Source of the DNA: Haliclona indistincta
Lineage: Eukaryota; Porifera; Demospongiae; Haplosclerida; Chalinidae
Assembly (NCBI GenBank): GCA_964017065.1
Contig: OZ024786.1
Location: 4,441,781 to 4,505,780, forward strand
Reading direction: 5' to 3'
DNA: 64,000 bases
The notes beneath the pieces were generated by a model, which made no database searches, was not told where the DNA came from, and saw only the letters and a program-made list of their open reading frames with translations. Both the position numbers and the translations under genes were made by a program. Below, piece after piece: positions 10,560 to 20,309 of this stretch (position 1 is its first letter; the number at the start of each line of letters is the position of its first letter).

Positions 10560-11141
10560 TTTTATGTACAGATATCTGGGCAGATGCACACGATGGACAT
10601 GTAGTTGTACTGTCTGTCTCCATTGTTGGTGGTCCGAGTGACTTGTAGTGAGCTAGGAGAAGAACTGTGAGTGCTAATGGGCCAACACCAACTCCAATAG
10701 CACAAATTTTGAATGGCGCACAGGAGTTCACTACTAATCTCAAACAGCAGGCATTCACCATTTCTTCTAGAAACAAAACAACAACACTGTGCCCTGCAAT
10801 AACATCCAATGCAGACGAGGCAGATCTGCGGGTATGGCTGCACTGTAAACATTCTCAGGGCACAAAAGTTCTCATCTACTCACCAGACACTGATATTTAT
10901 CACATTGGAATGACCAAAATACCATCAGAACTGACCAACAAAGATGTCATTGTCTAATATCAAAATGTTTCACTGAAAATTCTAAATTCCTCTATCAGAA
11001 TAAACTACTTAAATGCTTCTATACAGATTCTGAGTTAATACCAGTTCCAGAGATGATGCGACCACGAGTTATGCAACCCATCTACATGTCAACTGGCTGT
11101 GACTACGTCTCATCTTTCTATAGCATTGGAAAAGTAAAGGT
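10560..11141 (+). pseudogene. PIN/FEN1-like nuclease family relic
   Basis: Three pieces in changing frames: DIWADAHDGHVVVLSVSIVG (10570-10645); then 10780-10957 with TSNADEADLRVWLHCKHSQG and KVLIYSPDTDIYHIGM; then 11083-11141 with MSTGCDYVSSFYSIGKVK. The EAD.R...H and SPDTD.Y.IG blocks plus GCDY....GIGK resemble the acidic active site and helix-hairpin-helix region of XPG/FEN1-like PIN nucleases, as seen in an uncharacterised multicopy family of sponges and cnidarians. Frame changes and stops make it non-functional. Sits just downstream of the CXXC relic, maybe one former gene. Confidence 0.5.
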
Positions 11142-11983
11142 TTGGCTATTCATTTTCATCAATAGAACAAGAAAAATGCTTTCTAGAACCGCGACTGGTG
11201 GGCTTTGGGAGTGTAGTAGGTATGACGCAGTACAATCTTGTGTCTGAGCAGCAAGTACTGGTAGAGGAAACACCTCAAACACTATTTGAAGACAATAACG
11301 ACAGTATACCACTGCATGTACATCGACTACCCCAAGTCTTCAGTAGTCATCTAGAGTGTGGTCAGCCGGCACATGGTCGTGCACCCTACACTGGCTGTGT
11401 GTCTCTTTCCCTCCCACTCTCTCCTTACATAACTGTTACTTATAGTTTATTTGTTTGTTAACTGTTTGTGTTGTCAGTTCTACTGCGCTCGTGAGAGCGT
11501 GATATTCACTTGGGCCATTGCCAGTGGTAAACTCCCTCCAATGACTCGTGTCAGCCTCTGTTAGCTCCACTGATAGGGATAGTAGGTATAAACCAATGTA
11601 ATACTACCGGGCACACCACAATCCAACCATAACTACCACTTAGACTATGTACATCTGTGTAACGATCTGTTAAAGTATCCACAAGTCTGTGGATCAGGCC
11701 AATGGTTGACCATGAGACTATATGTGGACTGTTGTTCGCTTGTTTGTGCCATTGGGGGAGTGGCCCTTGCGAGACTACTAACCAGACCACCTCATTTCCT
11801 AATAGATTTGGGTGTAAAGTACGTCCAACTGATTGGCGTACCTTGATAACAGTCATTAATGATCTCTTATCTTTTTGGAAACAATATTTCAGCCAAGACA
11901 GACAATTGAAGACCTTGTCCATCATGGTCAAACATAAAGACGGTAACTATTCGTTAGCCGATAAAACGCTCACATAAAGTTTA
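11142..11983. other. Mixed decayed sequence
   Basis: Open frames at 11198-11461 and 11702-11977 have no recognised motif. The second runs into the Harbinger relic that follows and may include its N-terminal remains. Confidence 0.3.
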
Positions 11984-12125
11984 CTCCAGGTATCCAAAGA
12001 AAAGGTGCACCTATTTCATCTTGCATTGGTTTTATAGATGGTACTATAAAGTCAATTGCTCGACCTGTGGTCAATCAGTGACTAGTATATAGTGGGCACA
12101 AACGAGTGCATTGTCTCAATAAATT
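11984..12125 (+). pseudogene. Second PIF/Harbinger transposase fragment
   Basis: The frame reads GAPISSCIGFIDGTIKSIAR then, after one in-frame TGA, VYSGHKRVHCLN. This is the same first-Asp plus GHKR.H block as in the 8.2-kb copy but from a different, divergent element. Nothing after it continues the domain. Confidence 0.65.
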
Positions 12126-12211
12126 TATTAAGTAAATAATCTATTTATTATTCAACATGACACAGCAGGTTTGCAATCATTTTCTAATGATCAGAACAAG
12201 ATCAGAACAGT

Positions 12212-12320
12212 GCTAAAGGTACAGTTTTTGACCCTCGGGCAGCCTGGTCTGATGTATTTTTGCCACCAAGAAAATGTGCTATATTTGGTGTGTGTTGCAA
12301 AGGAGTGTCAAAGCAGGTTC
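12212..12320 (+). pseudogene. Short fragment of a transposon-type protein (GVCC motif)
   Basis: Frame reads FDPRAAWSDVFLPPRKCAIF then GVCCKGVSKQV. This resembles a conserved block in an uncharacterised multicopy invertebrate family (DUF7869-like, from memory). About 33 codons only; flanks do not continue. Confidence 0.3.
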
Positions 12321-13435
12321 ACAACATGACAGTATTAAGCATTCAAAAAACATATCACCTCCAAATGAAATTAATCTTGAACATGAAACGTAGATGCACA
12401 TCCTGATATTCCACTGAGTAAAGTGAGACAGAATTTAAGTGAAGCTAATTTAAAGTACAAGGATGTAACTTGATGTTAACTGCTCTACAGCAATTAGGTG
12501 TCACTGATATCAAAACATTTAACTTGCAGGAATTCATAACCGTTAGGTTTAATAATTATTTCCATTAACATTCCAACCTACTATAACTTGTAGAGCCAAG
12601 GACCAAACACTGCAAGAACGATAGCCGCTTCCAAGAATTTCCAAACTCGCTACACTTGTAGTTTTCAAGCAGTTTGCGTGTAGTACGTTTCCAAGTCTGT
12701 AAAGTGCTTGCACACTGTAATTAAGTAGTATACATATTCGTACACCTAGGACAAGTAGTGTACAAACTTGCACAGAAGCAATATCCAGTTTCCTAGCTAG
12801 TTCGCCATTCAAGCTAAAATTGCATTCCTGCATGCGCGCGGGTATTAAACTTTGAACTTTTGAACTCCAGTTTCACAATGCGTTTACACTAATAGGTGAT
12901 TATTCTGTGTAATACAATATCTAGTCGTCTGTTATAACAAATTTTACAGCAAGCGCGACAAGTGTGTCGGTGGGTTAATATTATTATTATAAACATTAAT
13001 TGGAAGTATGATGATGGTCAATTAGCTTGAGCACCCCCTGTGAAGATTCCTAGAATCACCACTATCATAATATATTACATAAATATATCAATATTATTAA
13101 TATATCACTGTGCCTCCTAGTACAGGTATGGGCATCTAAAGACAAACTTACATCAGACCTCTCTACAGTACACATTTATTACAGATAGTATATTAAACCA
13201 GTTACCATAGCAACAACAATTTTTTGCAACACAAAAAGTTCACTTTCTATGATGGTTTGTGTAAAAGGCTTTGGGTGGATAACTCAAGCCTGCCTCTTCT
13301 CTCAATGAGCTCACGAGTTGCTCTTTGTGAGTTGCACACGAGAGAACATATGAAACACATATGACATCTAACTATATTCCACTATCAAATACAAAGATTC
13401 ATCGTGATTCAAATTTAACTGTATGCAAGGTATGG
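12321..13435. other. Long non-coding AT-rich stretch
   Basis: No convincing coding frame. Contains AT-rich runs such as the TATTAATATATCA region near 13070-13110. Confidence 0.35.
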
Positions 13436-13642
13436 TGAATGGGTGAAGGCAACGTACATCTGGGTAAATGGACAGCGATGTCCATTGCCCAAGATGGATT
13501 TGGTTTACCTATTTTTTCATCCTCTGTGTTTTCTTATTTCATTACTGGCGACATCTCTGCGGAGGTATTTGTGAATGAAGTGCCGCACCCAGGAGTGAGA
13601 CAATGCATTAGTGATGTAAGGTTGAAAGTTGATTATACATAA
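13436..13642 (+). pseudogene. Small open frame, possible HECT-like fragment
   Basis: Frame reads GKWTAMSIAQDGFGLPIFSS then SVFSYFITGDIS and EVPHPGVRQCIS. The pattern of a small helix followed by G..LP.F...VF.Y resembles the divergent HECT N-lobe of G2E3-like proteins; this is weak recall. No catalytic C-lobe found. Confidence 0.25.
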
Positions 13643-14174
13643 AATTAACTTATTATCAATAAAAGGTTCAACATGCTGAAGATGATGAATCACACGAAAG
13701 AGCTGCTTGCATGATCAATTATGCTGTTCTGCTGCTTGCATGCTATGGTTCTGCTGCTTGCACGCTTCCATGACACCGTTTTGATGCTTCCATGTATCTG
13801 CTGCACGCATACGTGCTGTCATATGCATAATTGCATGCTAGTATACATGCTATATTCTGCACGGAGGCATCAGCACCTTTGGTGCTTTATTTTTACTCAT
13901 CAATATTTTTCTCAGCTTGAGTGAGAGCAACATATTCATACAGTATCCAAATGCAAACATCATCAGCGGCTGGCATCTTTGCGAAGTCCCACCCAACTAC
14001 CCAATCAAGGTATTTAACAACATGACATTTGCCCATCATCTTTATGAATCAGTTTTTACATTTAAAAAATAATTGAGCTTGAGCTTAATGAGCTTGAGCA
14101 AATTGATTTGTACTTTATATCGGTGAGTGACCTGTCAGTACCTCAACTTATAGACAAGCATGACAAGGTTAACG
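13643..14174. other. Non-coding, with repeated TGCTGCTTGCATG motifs
   Basis: 13710-13770 contains GCTGCTTGCATG three times with variations. The string GCACTTTTGGTGCTTTATTTTTACTCATCA-like sequence occurs at 13873-13905 and again at 14731-14766 followed by ATTTTTACATTTAAAAAATAA (also at 14051-14071), so pieces of one repeat are scattered here. Confidence 0.4.
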
Positions 14175-14698
14175 AAGATGAGTTTTGGGATTTGGTGAAA
14201 AAGGTATAGTTGTGAAAGGCCTTTGTGAAGGTAATTGCAGTATTTGGCAATTTTCTGTGTTAAAATTTAAATCAGGACGCACCAATCGATACGAAGTGAC
14301 GCCTTCGTATACCTTCTGGGCTCCTTGGATTGGAAGGAATGTTAGAAATAGTGAAGTAGTGTTCAATACAGAACACAGAAAGTGCCACCGAGAGGAAGAT
14401 GAGAATGAGCTGTGCAATTTGGAAATCAGTGAGGACAGATTGATCAAACTCCTGCATGGCAACAAGGTATAAACTGAATTTAATAATCACTTTTCTACAT
14501 AGCACATAATTTTATGCATCTAGTACATGTATGATTGTTGGAACAATTGTATGCAGGTTGAAGTAGTGCGTAGTCTGTGCCGCCAGTGTGGTCTACCTGA
14601 CAAGGGGTCAAAGGTGGAGTGTGTTTTAAGGCTTCAAAAAACCATTTGTAACAGAAATGTATACAATAAGGTTTTCTCAAAAATTTGGGGTGCTTCAG
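14175..14698 (+). pseudogene. HMGXB3-like family fragment (SAP-like block)
   Basis: Exon 14180-14466 contains TPSYTFWAPWIGRNVRNSE and VVFNTEHRK then EISEDRLIKLLHGNK with a GT donor. Exon from 14556 (after TATGCAG) reads VEVVRSLCRQCGLPDKGSKV, VLRLQKTICNRN and YNKVFSKIWGASG, ending in a GT donor at 14699. The SAP-like helix and SKIWGASG are typical for a multicopy HMGXB3-like family of sponges, cnidarians and fish, where they are followed by GWA...CPCG; that next exon is not present. Likely truncated copy. Family assignment from memory of the motif order. Confidence 0.5.
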
Positions 14699-15438
14699 GT
14701 GTGTTTCACTAATTTGTACGATAATTTGGAGGCATCTGCACTTTTGGTGCTTTATTTTTACTCATCACTATTTTTACATTTAAAAAATAAATTTGCATCA
14801 GTGTAGCAAGGATACCAAAAATTAATAGCAAAATGAATAGTACCTTAAGTTAGAAATTAATTAAGACAGATTTTCGAAAAATAAAAATGTAATTACTCTC
14901 TCGAATGTCCACAGACAGATTGTGATAAAAAACGGAAGACGGAAACCAACTAGGTCTCACACAACTGCCGCATACTCAATAAGTTAGCCTTGTTCAGTGT
15001 ATGGTATACCTTGTTTGTTCATCCACTCATAACTTTATATTTGCCAATTGCACATTTTTAGTCAGAGTCCCGATAATAATAAAAAGTTTCATATTTTCAG
15101 TGTCATAGATAGTGTTTAGGGTTGGGAGTGCATTCCTTGGATGGTGTGCAGCTTGTCAACCGCACCACACGAAAATATGAGTAGCTTGGGGACCAAGGAG
15201 ATCATACCAAGTGGATGGTCGGTAGAAAGTGTGAAGGGCTTCACACAGCATTGGTGACAGTAAGCAGTCCAACTGTATCCTGCTGGGCGGTTATCGGTCC
15301 CGGTACTAGTACTGTGTTTGTCATCAGCAATGCCAAGGGAGTGGTTCACGTGTATTACCCAACCCCATCTGCATTATGTGGTGTCAGGGGTGCTCTAGTA
15401 TTCCGACCCTAGCAACATTAAATAATTAAATAATAATA
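14699..15438. other. Non-coding stretch
   Basis: An open frame at 15215-15412 (VFVISNAKGVVHVYYPTPSA) is not recognised. 14731-14790 repeats a segment seen at 13873 and 14051. Confidence 0.3.
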
Positions 15439-15660
15439 GATTCCCATTCTAAATGGATCAAAACATCTTTTGTATCATCTACAACATCACAAGCAACCAA
15501 GAAACTCGCTCTTTATTTGCATGGTTTAGGATACCGTCTGCCGTAGTTCATGGAATCAAGAATAAGACTTCCCTTCCTTATCACCCTTGATTAGCTGAAC
15601 GTGCAGTCCAAGAAAGGTCTCCGTAAAGTAACTGAAGGTAGAGGGAGAGGAATGGCTGCC
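15439..15660 (+). pseudogene. Ty3/gypsy integrase remnant
   Basis: Frame from 15439 reads DSHSKWIKTSFVSSTTSQAT then KKLALYLHGLG, the integrase core stretch that begins with the first catalytic Asp (D.HSKW). Next, in another frame, SLPYHP and LAERAVQ (the PYHP..NG.AER motif, with NG lost to a stop). The region is riddled with stops. Dead copy. Confidence 0.65.
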
Positions 15661-16465
15661 GGGTCATGTGCTGTGTCCTTTGATATCAAGTTGACGGACT
15701 TCAGGCTGTGGAAGCGGCTTTAAAACCACAACTTAAAAGTAAGAACAGCTTGACAGGAGCGAACACTCAAACTGACATATTCAGCGACTCATCTCGATCT
15801 AATATAAGACTGGATACTCTTCCACGAACTCTCAACCTCGTTATCCCCTTCGTACACTGACCGTCCCAAAATAATCGGTACAGCCCAAGTTCCAACTAAG
15901 GAAGGAATGATGTGATGTACTGACATTATGTGTTTATTGTGGTTTGTTTATTGTTAAGTACATAGGACCCTTTAGTGTTTAGATGAACTTGTGTTATAAG
16001 GACATCTGTCTAATGTGTATTATTTGCAGCATTATCTGTTGTATTCTGGTATCGTAAATATGAATGGACATCATTTCTTGCCCCACATTTCAAGAGGATT
16101 CCTGGTATGAAGCAATACAATAGAGACATTAATTTTTGAACCGCACGGGGAACGTGTAACGTGTAGACGTCACGTGAGCTGCTCTCACAGGTACAACTAC
16201 GCGTCCTTTTCCCCGTTACCAACGTGTAGCAGGTGCTCTAGCCGTCAACCTCTTCCCTGAAGTTTATACGAACGCCTCAGCATCGCGTTCTCCGTCTCCG
16301 GCCACCTCAAGGTTGAGCTAAAGGGAAGGGGGTGCCGAGAGAGGCTAGAAAGGCTGATAGGGAAACTTCGCTCTGAGGACAGCAAGGCACTAAAAGGTTA
16401 GTGGACGGATATAGGCTAAATTGGAGTAGCTTGTTTTAGGACGGCTGAGTGGGCGACGTCGCTGT
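15661..16465. other. Retroelement 3' remains, possible LTR start
   Basis: TGTGATGTACTGA at 15911 matches the sequence right after a gypsy pol C-terminal tail at 61204, so both may mark the 5' edge of a 3' LTR. The second LTR copy was not found for either. The rest is not recognised. Confidence 0.3.
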
Positions 16466-16885
16466 GTATACACAGCTTTCAAAGGGATATGCAGAAGAAG
16501 TTAGAGGGAGAAAAAGCAACAAAGCTGCAAAAAGGAATAGATGAGAAGACCATGGCTGAGGAGATGAGAAAATCAGTGATGGAAGACTATTTCTCGTAGG
16601 CTATAATAATTATAATAATTGTGCATAACTAATTTTTTTTATATTAGAAAGGAAGAGACGGACGACAGGGCATCAAAGTTGTCAGCAGTAGAAATGCTAG
16701 AGAACAAGTTCAAAATGAAGGCAGAATTAAAGGAAAAAGAGCTTGAGTTGAGGCAAAAAGAACTAGAATTGAAAGAGAAACAGATGGAGCGAGAATACGA
16801 AGAGAAGCAAACAATGGAAGAAGAAAGAAAGAGAAGAATGGAGATGGAATTCGAAGAAAGAAAAACAAAGCTTGTCCGGACATAA
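16466..16885 (+). CDS. Two-exon Lys/Glu-rich coiled-coil protein fragment
   Basis: Exon 1 after ACACAG (16471) reads RDMQKKLEGEKATKLQKGID then EMRKSVMEDYF. A 54-base intron (GTAGGC...TATTAG) leads to exon 2 with KLSAVEMLENKFKMKAELKE, KELELRQKELELKEKQMERE and a stop after KLVRT at 16885. The product is a long charged coiled coil. Such EL.L..KELEL tails occur in Myb/SANT-type proteins encoded by Harbinger elements and in host proteins; no Myb domain is seen upstream. Function unknown. Confidence 0.4.
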
Positions 16886-17039
16886 TGTCTGATCAATAAA
16901 AAGCCTTGCCCTCATGTATGTGAATACAGTTGTGTCTGGCTCCATGCTGACTGAAACATTGCGTGTCTTGTCGTGCTAGTGACAATCCACAGTCCTCTCT
17001 CCCTTCAGATGTTTCAGTATCGTCTGCACGTCCTGACAT

Positions 17040-17330
17040 CGTCATGCGTGAGGGTAATGTGATTAAGATCTCAGAATTGACAGTATGCTCAGAGAGGGTT
17101 TTGATGAGGCGAGATCAAGAAAAATAAATAAACATGCTTATATCCAATTGATCTCTGACTTAGAGGCTCAAGGTTTCAAAGTAAACTATTTAACCATTGA
17201 AATTGGCTCGTTGGGTCATTATGCATCCGGTGCCACCAATGCCATCTCAGGTCTCCTGCCTACACTTTCCATTTGGAAGAGGCCTAGGAAAACGATCAAG
17301 ACTAGCATCTTACCACTTGTGAAATACTGA
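17040..17330 (+). pseudogene. Possible LINE reverse transcriptase C-terminal tail
   Basis: Frame reads KHAYIQLISDLEAQGFKVNY then IEIGSLGHYASGATNAISGL. A KY..L...L...G.......EIGS.G pattern resembles the end of ORF2 of some non-LTR elements. Nothing upstream supports a full reverse transcriptase. Confidence 0.3.
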
Positions 17331-17727
17331 CATACACTCAAATGACATATTTATTCACTGATTATTATTTATCAACCTTGAAATTATAATGTGAACAAGC
17401 TAACAAGGACCTCTTACTGATTTCTGGCGTGTGAGGTGTAATGTGATATTAGCACAGCGAACAGGTATGTGTTCATTAGAACTCTAGTTTGTCTTTAAAT
17501 TTACGCGCGCAAGAGCTAGCTGGAAAGAAACGACACGCCCATAAACACATGTTCATAAATTATTTTGATCCCGCTGAGAACATCTCGGATCTTATTAGAT
17601 GTCTTCCACTGCACACTTTCCATTTGGAAGAGGCCGAGGAAAACGATCAAGACTAGCATCTTACCACTTGTGAAATACTGACATACACTCAAATGACATA
17701 TTTATTCACTCATTATTATTTATCAAG
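17263..17727. repeat. Direct repeat pair of about 115 bp
   Basis: 17263-17376 and 17613-17727 share ACACTTTCCATTTGGAAGAG, then AAAACGATCAAGACTAGCAT and the following run to TTATTTATCAA with two or three differences. The 235 bases between are unique. Could be the two ends of an element or a local duplication of the LINE 3' end. Confidence 0.75.
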
Positions 17728-17949
17728 GGACAGACGGTTCCAATTTTTCAACATCAGCTTTACCTAGATTACACCTAGATCACCTAGACTATGGAACTCT
17801 CTTCTCCCTATTGCTAAACATAGTTTGATTTTTCAAAGCACATGGGAATGAAGCCGCTGCAAGCTGGTGATCAGTTTAGGCGTTTCCATGATGATGTGAA
17901 AGATGTCTTGCACTCACTGTGGTTGCGATAAAATCACTCCCTCCAGTTA

Positions 17950-18318
17950 CTAACGGCTGGCAACCCTTCTAGTTCATTTTCCCCTGCCTTGGCTCTTGCT
18001 CCTGTCTCGACGCCCGGTTTGCCAGTGGTACCGATCCAGCAGATTCGGGCTGGGAGGTTAGTGGAAATGCGAGACCTGATGCCTGATAATATTCAGGTGA
18101 GGAGCCACTTTGAGGAGCTGAATAGTTCGATTGGTGTCCAGCTCTTACCTGTTTCTTCTCGTCTTCGAGTTGGGATGTTCCTACTCTTGCTTTCTGGGTC
18201 GCTTGCTATTTTTCATTTTTGGCTGTAGGCACTTACGATCCGGTTACGAGAAACCGCCTTGCCTGTGCTATCTTGATTGTGAAGAAGGCTACTCGCCATG
18301 GAGGGTCTGGGAATAATT
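17950..18318 (+). pseudogene. DIRS/Ngaro-type gag relic
   Basis: Frame reads VPIQQIRAGRLVEMRDLMPD, RSHFEELNSSIGVQLLPVSS, then in another frame YDPVTRNRLACAILIVKKAT and RHGGSG. The same order is in the gag of the 32-38 kb element (QQIRAGRFIEMRDILRDN, RSHFEDL, LLPVSS, REAMQHGGQGW) and at 63.1 kb. Truncated before the zinc knuckles. Confidence 0.7.
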
Positions 18319-18479
18319 AATTATAATAGTGTAACAACTTCGCCAGCTTGGATTAATTTCTTTATTTCGACAAGTGACATTCAATTTTACGTGACATTGA
18401 TGATGAGACTCAGGCTCGATTCAGTGGTAAGACCCCGTGTAATAGAATTAAATTCTCATTGTCTTCATCCATGATAGAC
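18319..18479. other. Left flank of the 165-bp inverted duplication
   Basis: No feature recognised. Confidence 0.3.
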
Positions 18480-18912
18480 ACAAGAAAGAAAAAGATTTCT
18501 TACGAAATCAAAAGGATGTAGGGATGAAGATTAGCAATGAAGAAATCTTGTCACTGGTTCCCAATGTAAACCAACAAGGAAGTAGCACGGAATGGTAACA
18601 CAATTGACTGCCTAATAAACCATAGATCCCTACATCAGTGGCTGCTGTGCTGGCTACAGCCTGTCAGCTAGCTGGCTGTTGATTGACACCTGACATGCAT
18701 TTAACTTGCATTGGAAGTTTGTAGAATTCTGTTTCATGTCTTATGTACAGCCACTGATGTAGGGATTTATGGTTTATTAGGCAGTCAATTGTGTTACCAT
18801 TCCGTGCTACTTCCTTGTTGGTTTACATTGGGAACCAGTGACAAGATTTCTTCATTGCTAATCTTCATCCCTACATCCTTTTGATTTCGTAAGAAATCTT
18901 TTTCTTTCTTGT
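18480..18912. repeat. 165-bp near-perfect inverted repeat with 103-bp spacer
   Basis: Arm 1 is 18480-18644 and arm 2 is 18748-18912. Comparing them base by base I found a single difference (CATAGATCC versus CATAAATCC). The spacer contains TGACATGCATTTAACTTGCA. No open frame of note in the arms. Transcription would give a long hairpin RNA; the near identity suggests a recent inverted duplication or gene-conversion-maintained palindrome. Confidence 0.95.
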
Positions 18913-19506
18913 TTGTATCCTTTTTTCTTAATTTTATTCATAATTATTATTATTAATAACAGATTTAAAAAATTAATTTTTAATAATAATTAATTTTTTG
19001 AAAAGTTTCTTGAACTTGTTTTATAATGAGTTTGGTCGAACAATGTCATTGGTATGATCATCACCTACAAACAAAAAATAATTAGTAAGTCAGTCAAGTA
19101 AGACTGTAATCTATGTTTGGTTGAGTTTCAGCAATAATCATATAAGCTAGGAAACTGTCTTGGTTTCCCTAAAATGAATGTGTTAACCAGCCACAATGGG
19201 TATATATACCCAGCAACTCTACTGGCCAACAACAAGGTGCAGTCTTACAGAGTGGAAATAATTAGTCTGGTTTTGTTTTTACTTGTACTAAAGTTAAAAA
19301 TTATAATAGGACAGCAATTACACCATGCTGTATATATACTGGTGAATTCTGTGTTAAATATCATGATCCCTGTAATGTGTGTGAAGACATTCTTATTGTC
19401 TGATTCATCATCGATGGTTTTTGCGCATAAATTATTTACTGTATTATTTACTGTGTACTGTAATACCTCACAGGGAGTATGATTCTTGATATTCCCGGGT
19501 GGGCGA
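18913..19506. other. AT-rich stretch with one unrecognised open frame
   Basis: 18940-19000 is nearly pure A/T (TTAATTTTTAATAATAATTA). The frame at 19174-19482 contains a hydrophobic segment (VEIISLVLFLLVLKLKIIIG) but no family was recognised. Confidence 0.3.
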
Positions 19507-19686
19507 TATGTAGTCAGTAGCGGATCCAGAGGGGGTTCCAAGGGTTCCATGGTACCCCCCTTTGTCTAAACGCACTGTGTGTATTTATGTCAACCCAGAC
19601 CCGCCTGCTGTTGTTTATTACCAGAGGTTTATTACAATGTCTGGAACCTCCCTTCAAATTTTTATAGATCCGCCACTGTATGTAGT
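19507..19686. mobile_element. hAT-type MITE with 8-bp target site duplication
   Basis: Element 19515-19678 (164 bp) begins CAGTAGCGGATCCAGAGGGG and ends GATCCGCCACTG, so the terminal inverted repeats match over 12 bases with one mismatch. It is flanked on both sides by TATGTAGT (19507-19514 and 19679-19686). An 8-bp duplication and a CAGTGGCGGATC terminus are hallmarks of hAT-derived MITEs. No transposase inside. Confidence 0.9.
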
Positions 19687-19988
19687 TCGTCCAGCTTCTG
19701 GAATGACTACCCGGCTGCCCCACAGTAGACAGCCATCAAGAAGACTCAGTTCTGTCCAGTCTGTTTGTCTGTTTACTACAGCAATAATTGCAACTATGCA
19801 ATCAGAAGTCAAACAGTGCTAACCACATATAGCTGCTAACTTCCTTGCGCATTTTTTCTCAGGGCTTGCGATGCTATACGTTTACTGTAGTATAATAACT
19901 GATGTTTATTATTAATAATTTTATAATTATTGTCCAGGAATGATGAGCAGTGTGAAGGTTAAATTCAATCATAAATCATAAATCATAA
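19687..19988. other. Non-coding stretch between two MITEs
   Basis: Nothing recognised. Confidence 0.3.
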
Positions 19989-20208
19989 TTAGACCATACC
20001 ACGTGACTTTCGACCAATCAGATCGCTCAAAAAGTGTGCATTAAATAGCTTAATGCACACTTTTATTAATGCACCTCGCGGATTAAGTTCTTAATGCACA
20101 CTTTTATTAATGCACCTCGCGGATTAAGTTCTTAATGCACACTTTTATTAACGCGCACTTGAACAAAATAGCAAGAACTCGGTCGGAAAGTCACCTGGTA
20201 TGGTCTAA
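19989..20208. mobile_element. MITE with internal 41-bp tandem repeat
   Basis: Termini TTAGACCATACCACGTGACT and, in reverse complement at the right end, TTAGACCATACCAGGTGACT form inverted repeats of about 27 bases. The interior has two exact 41-base units (20049-20089 and 20090-20130) starting CTTAATGCACACTTTTATTA plus a partial third. The TTA/TAA edge fits a Harbinger- or mariner-like insertion, but the target duplication is not diagnostic. Confidence 0.8.
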
Positions 20209-20309
20209 ATATTACATAGAATTTATTAGAATCTCAGTGTGTGACTACAACACCTCTCTCTGTACAAACAAGCATCCTTATAAATAGGAAGCTGTGTGGT
20301 CAGCTAGTG

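Noticed and set aside
16639..16896. Minus-strand Ser/Phe-rich open frames opposite the coiled-coil exon
   Set aside because: Mirror of the Lys/Glu-rich coding strand; no splice or motif support.
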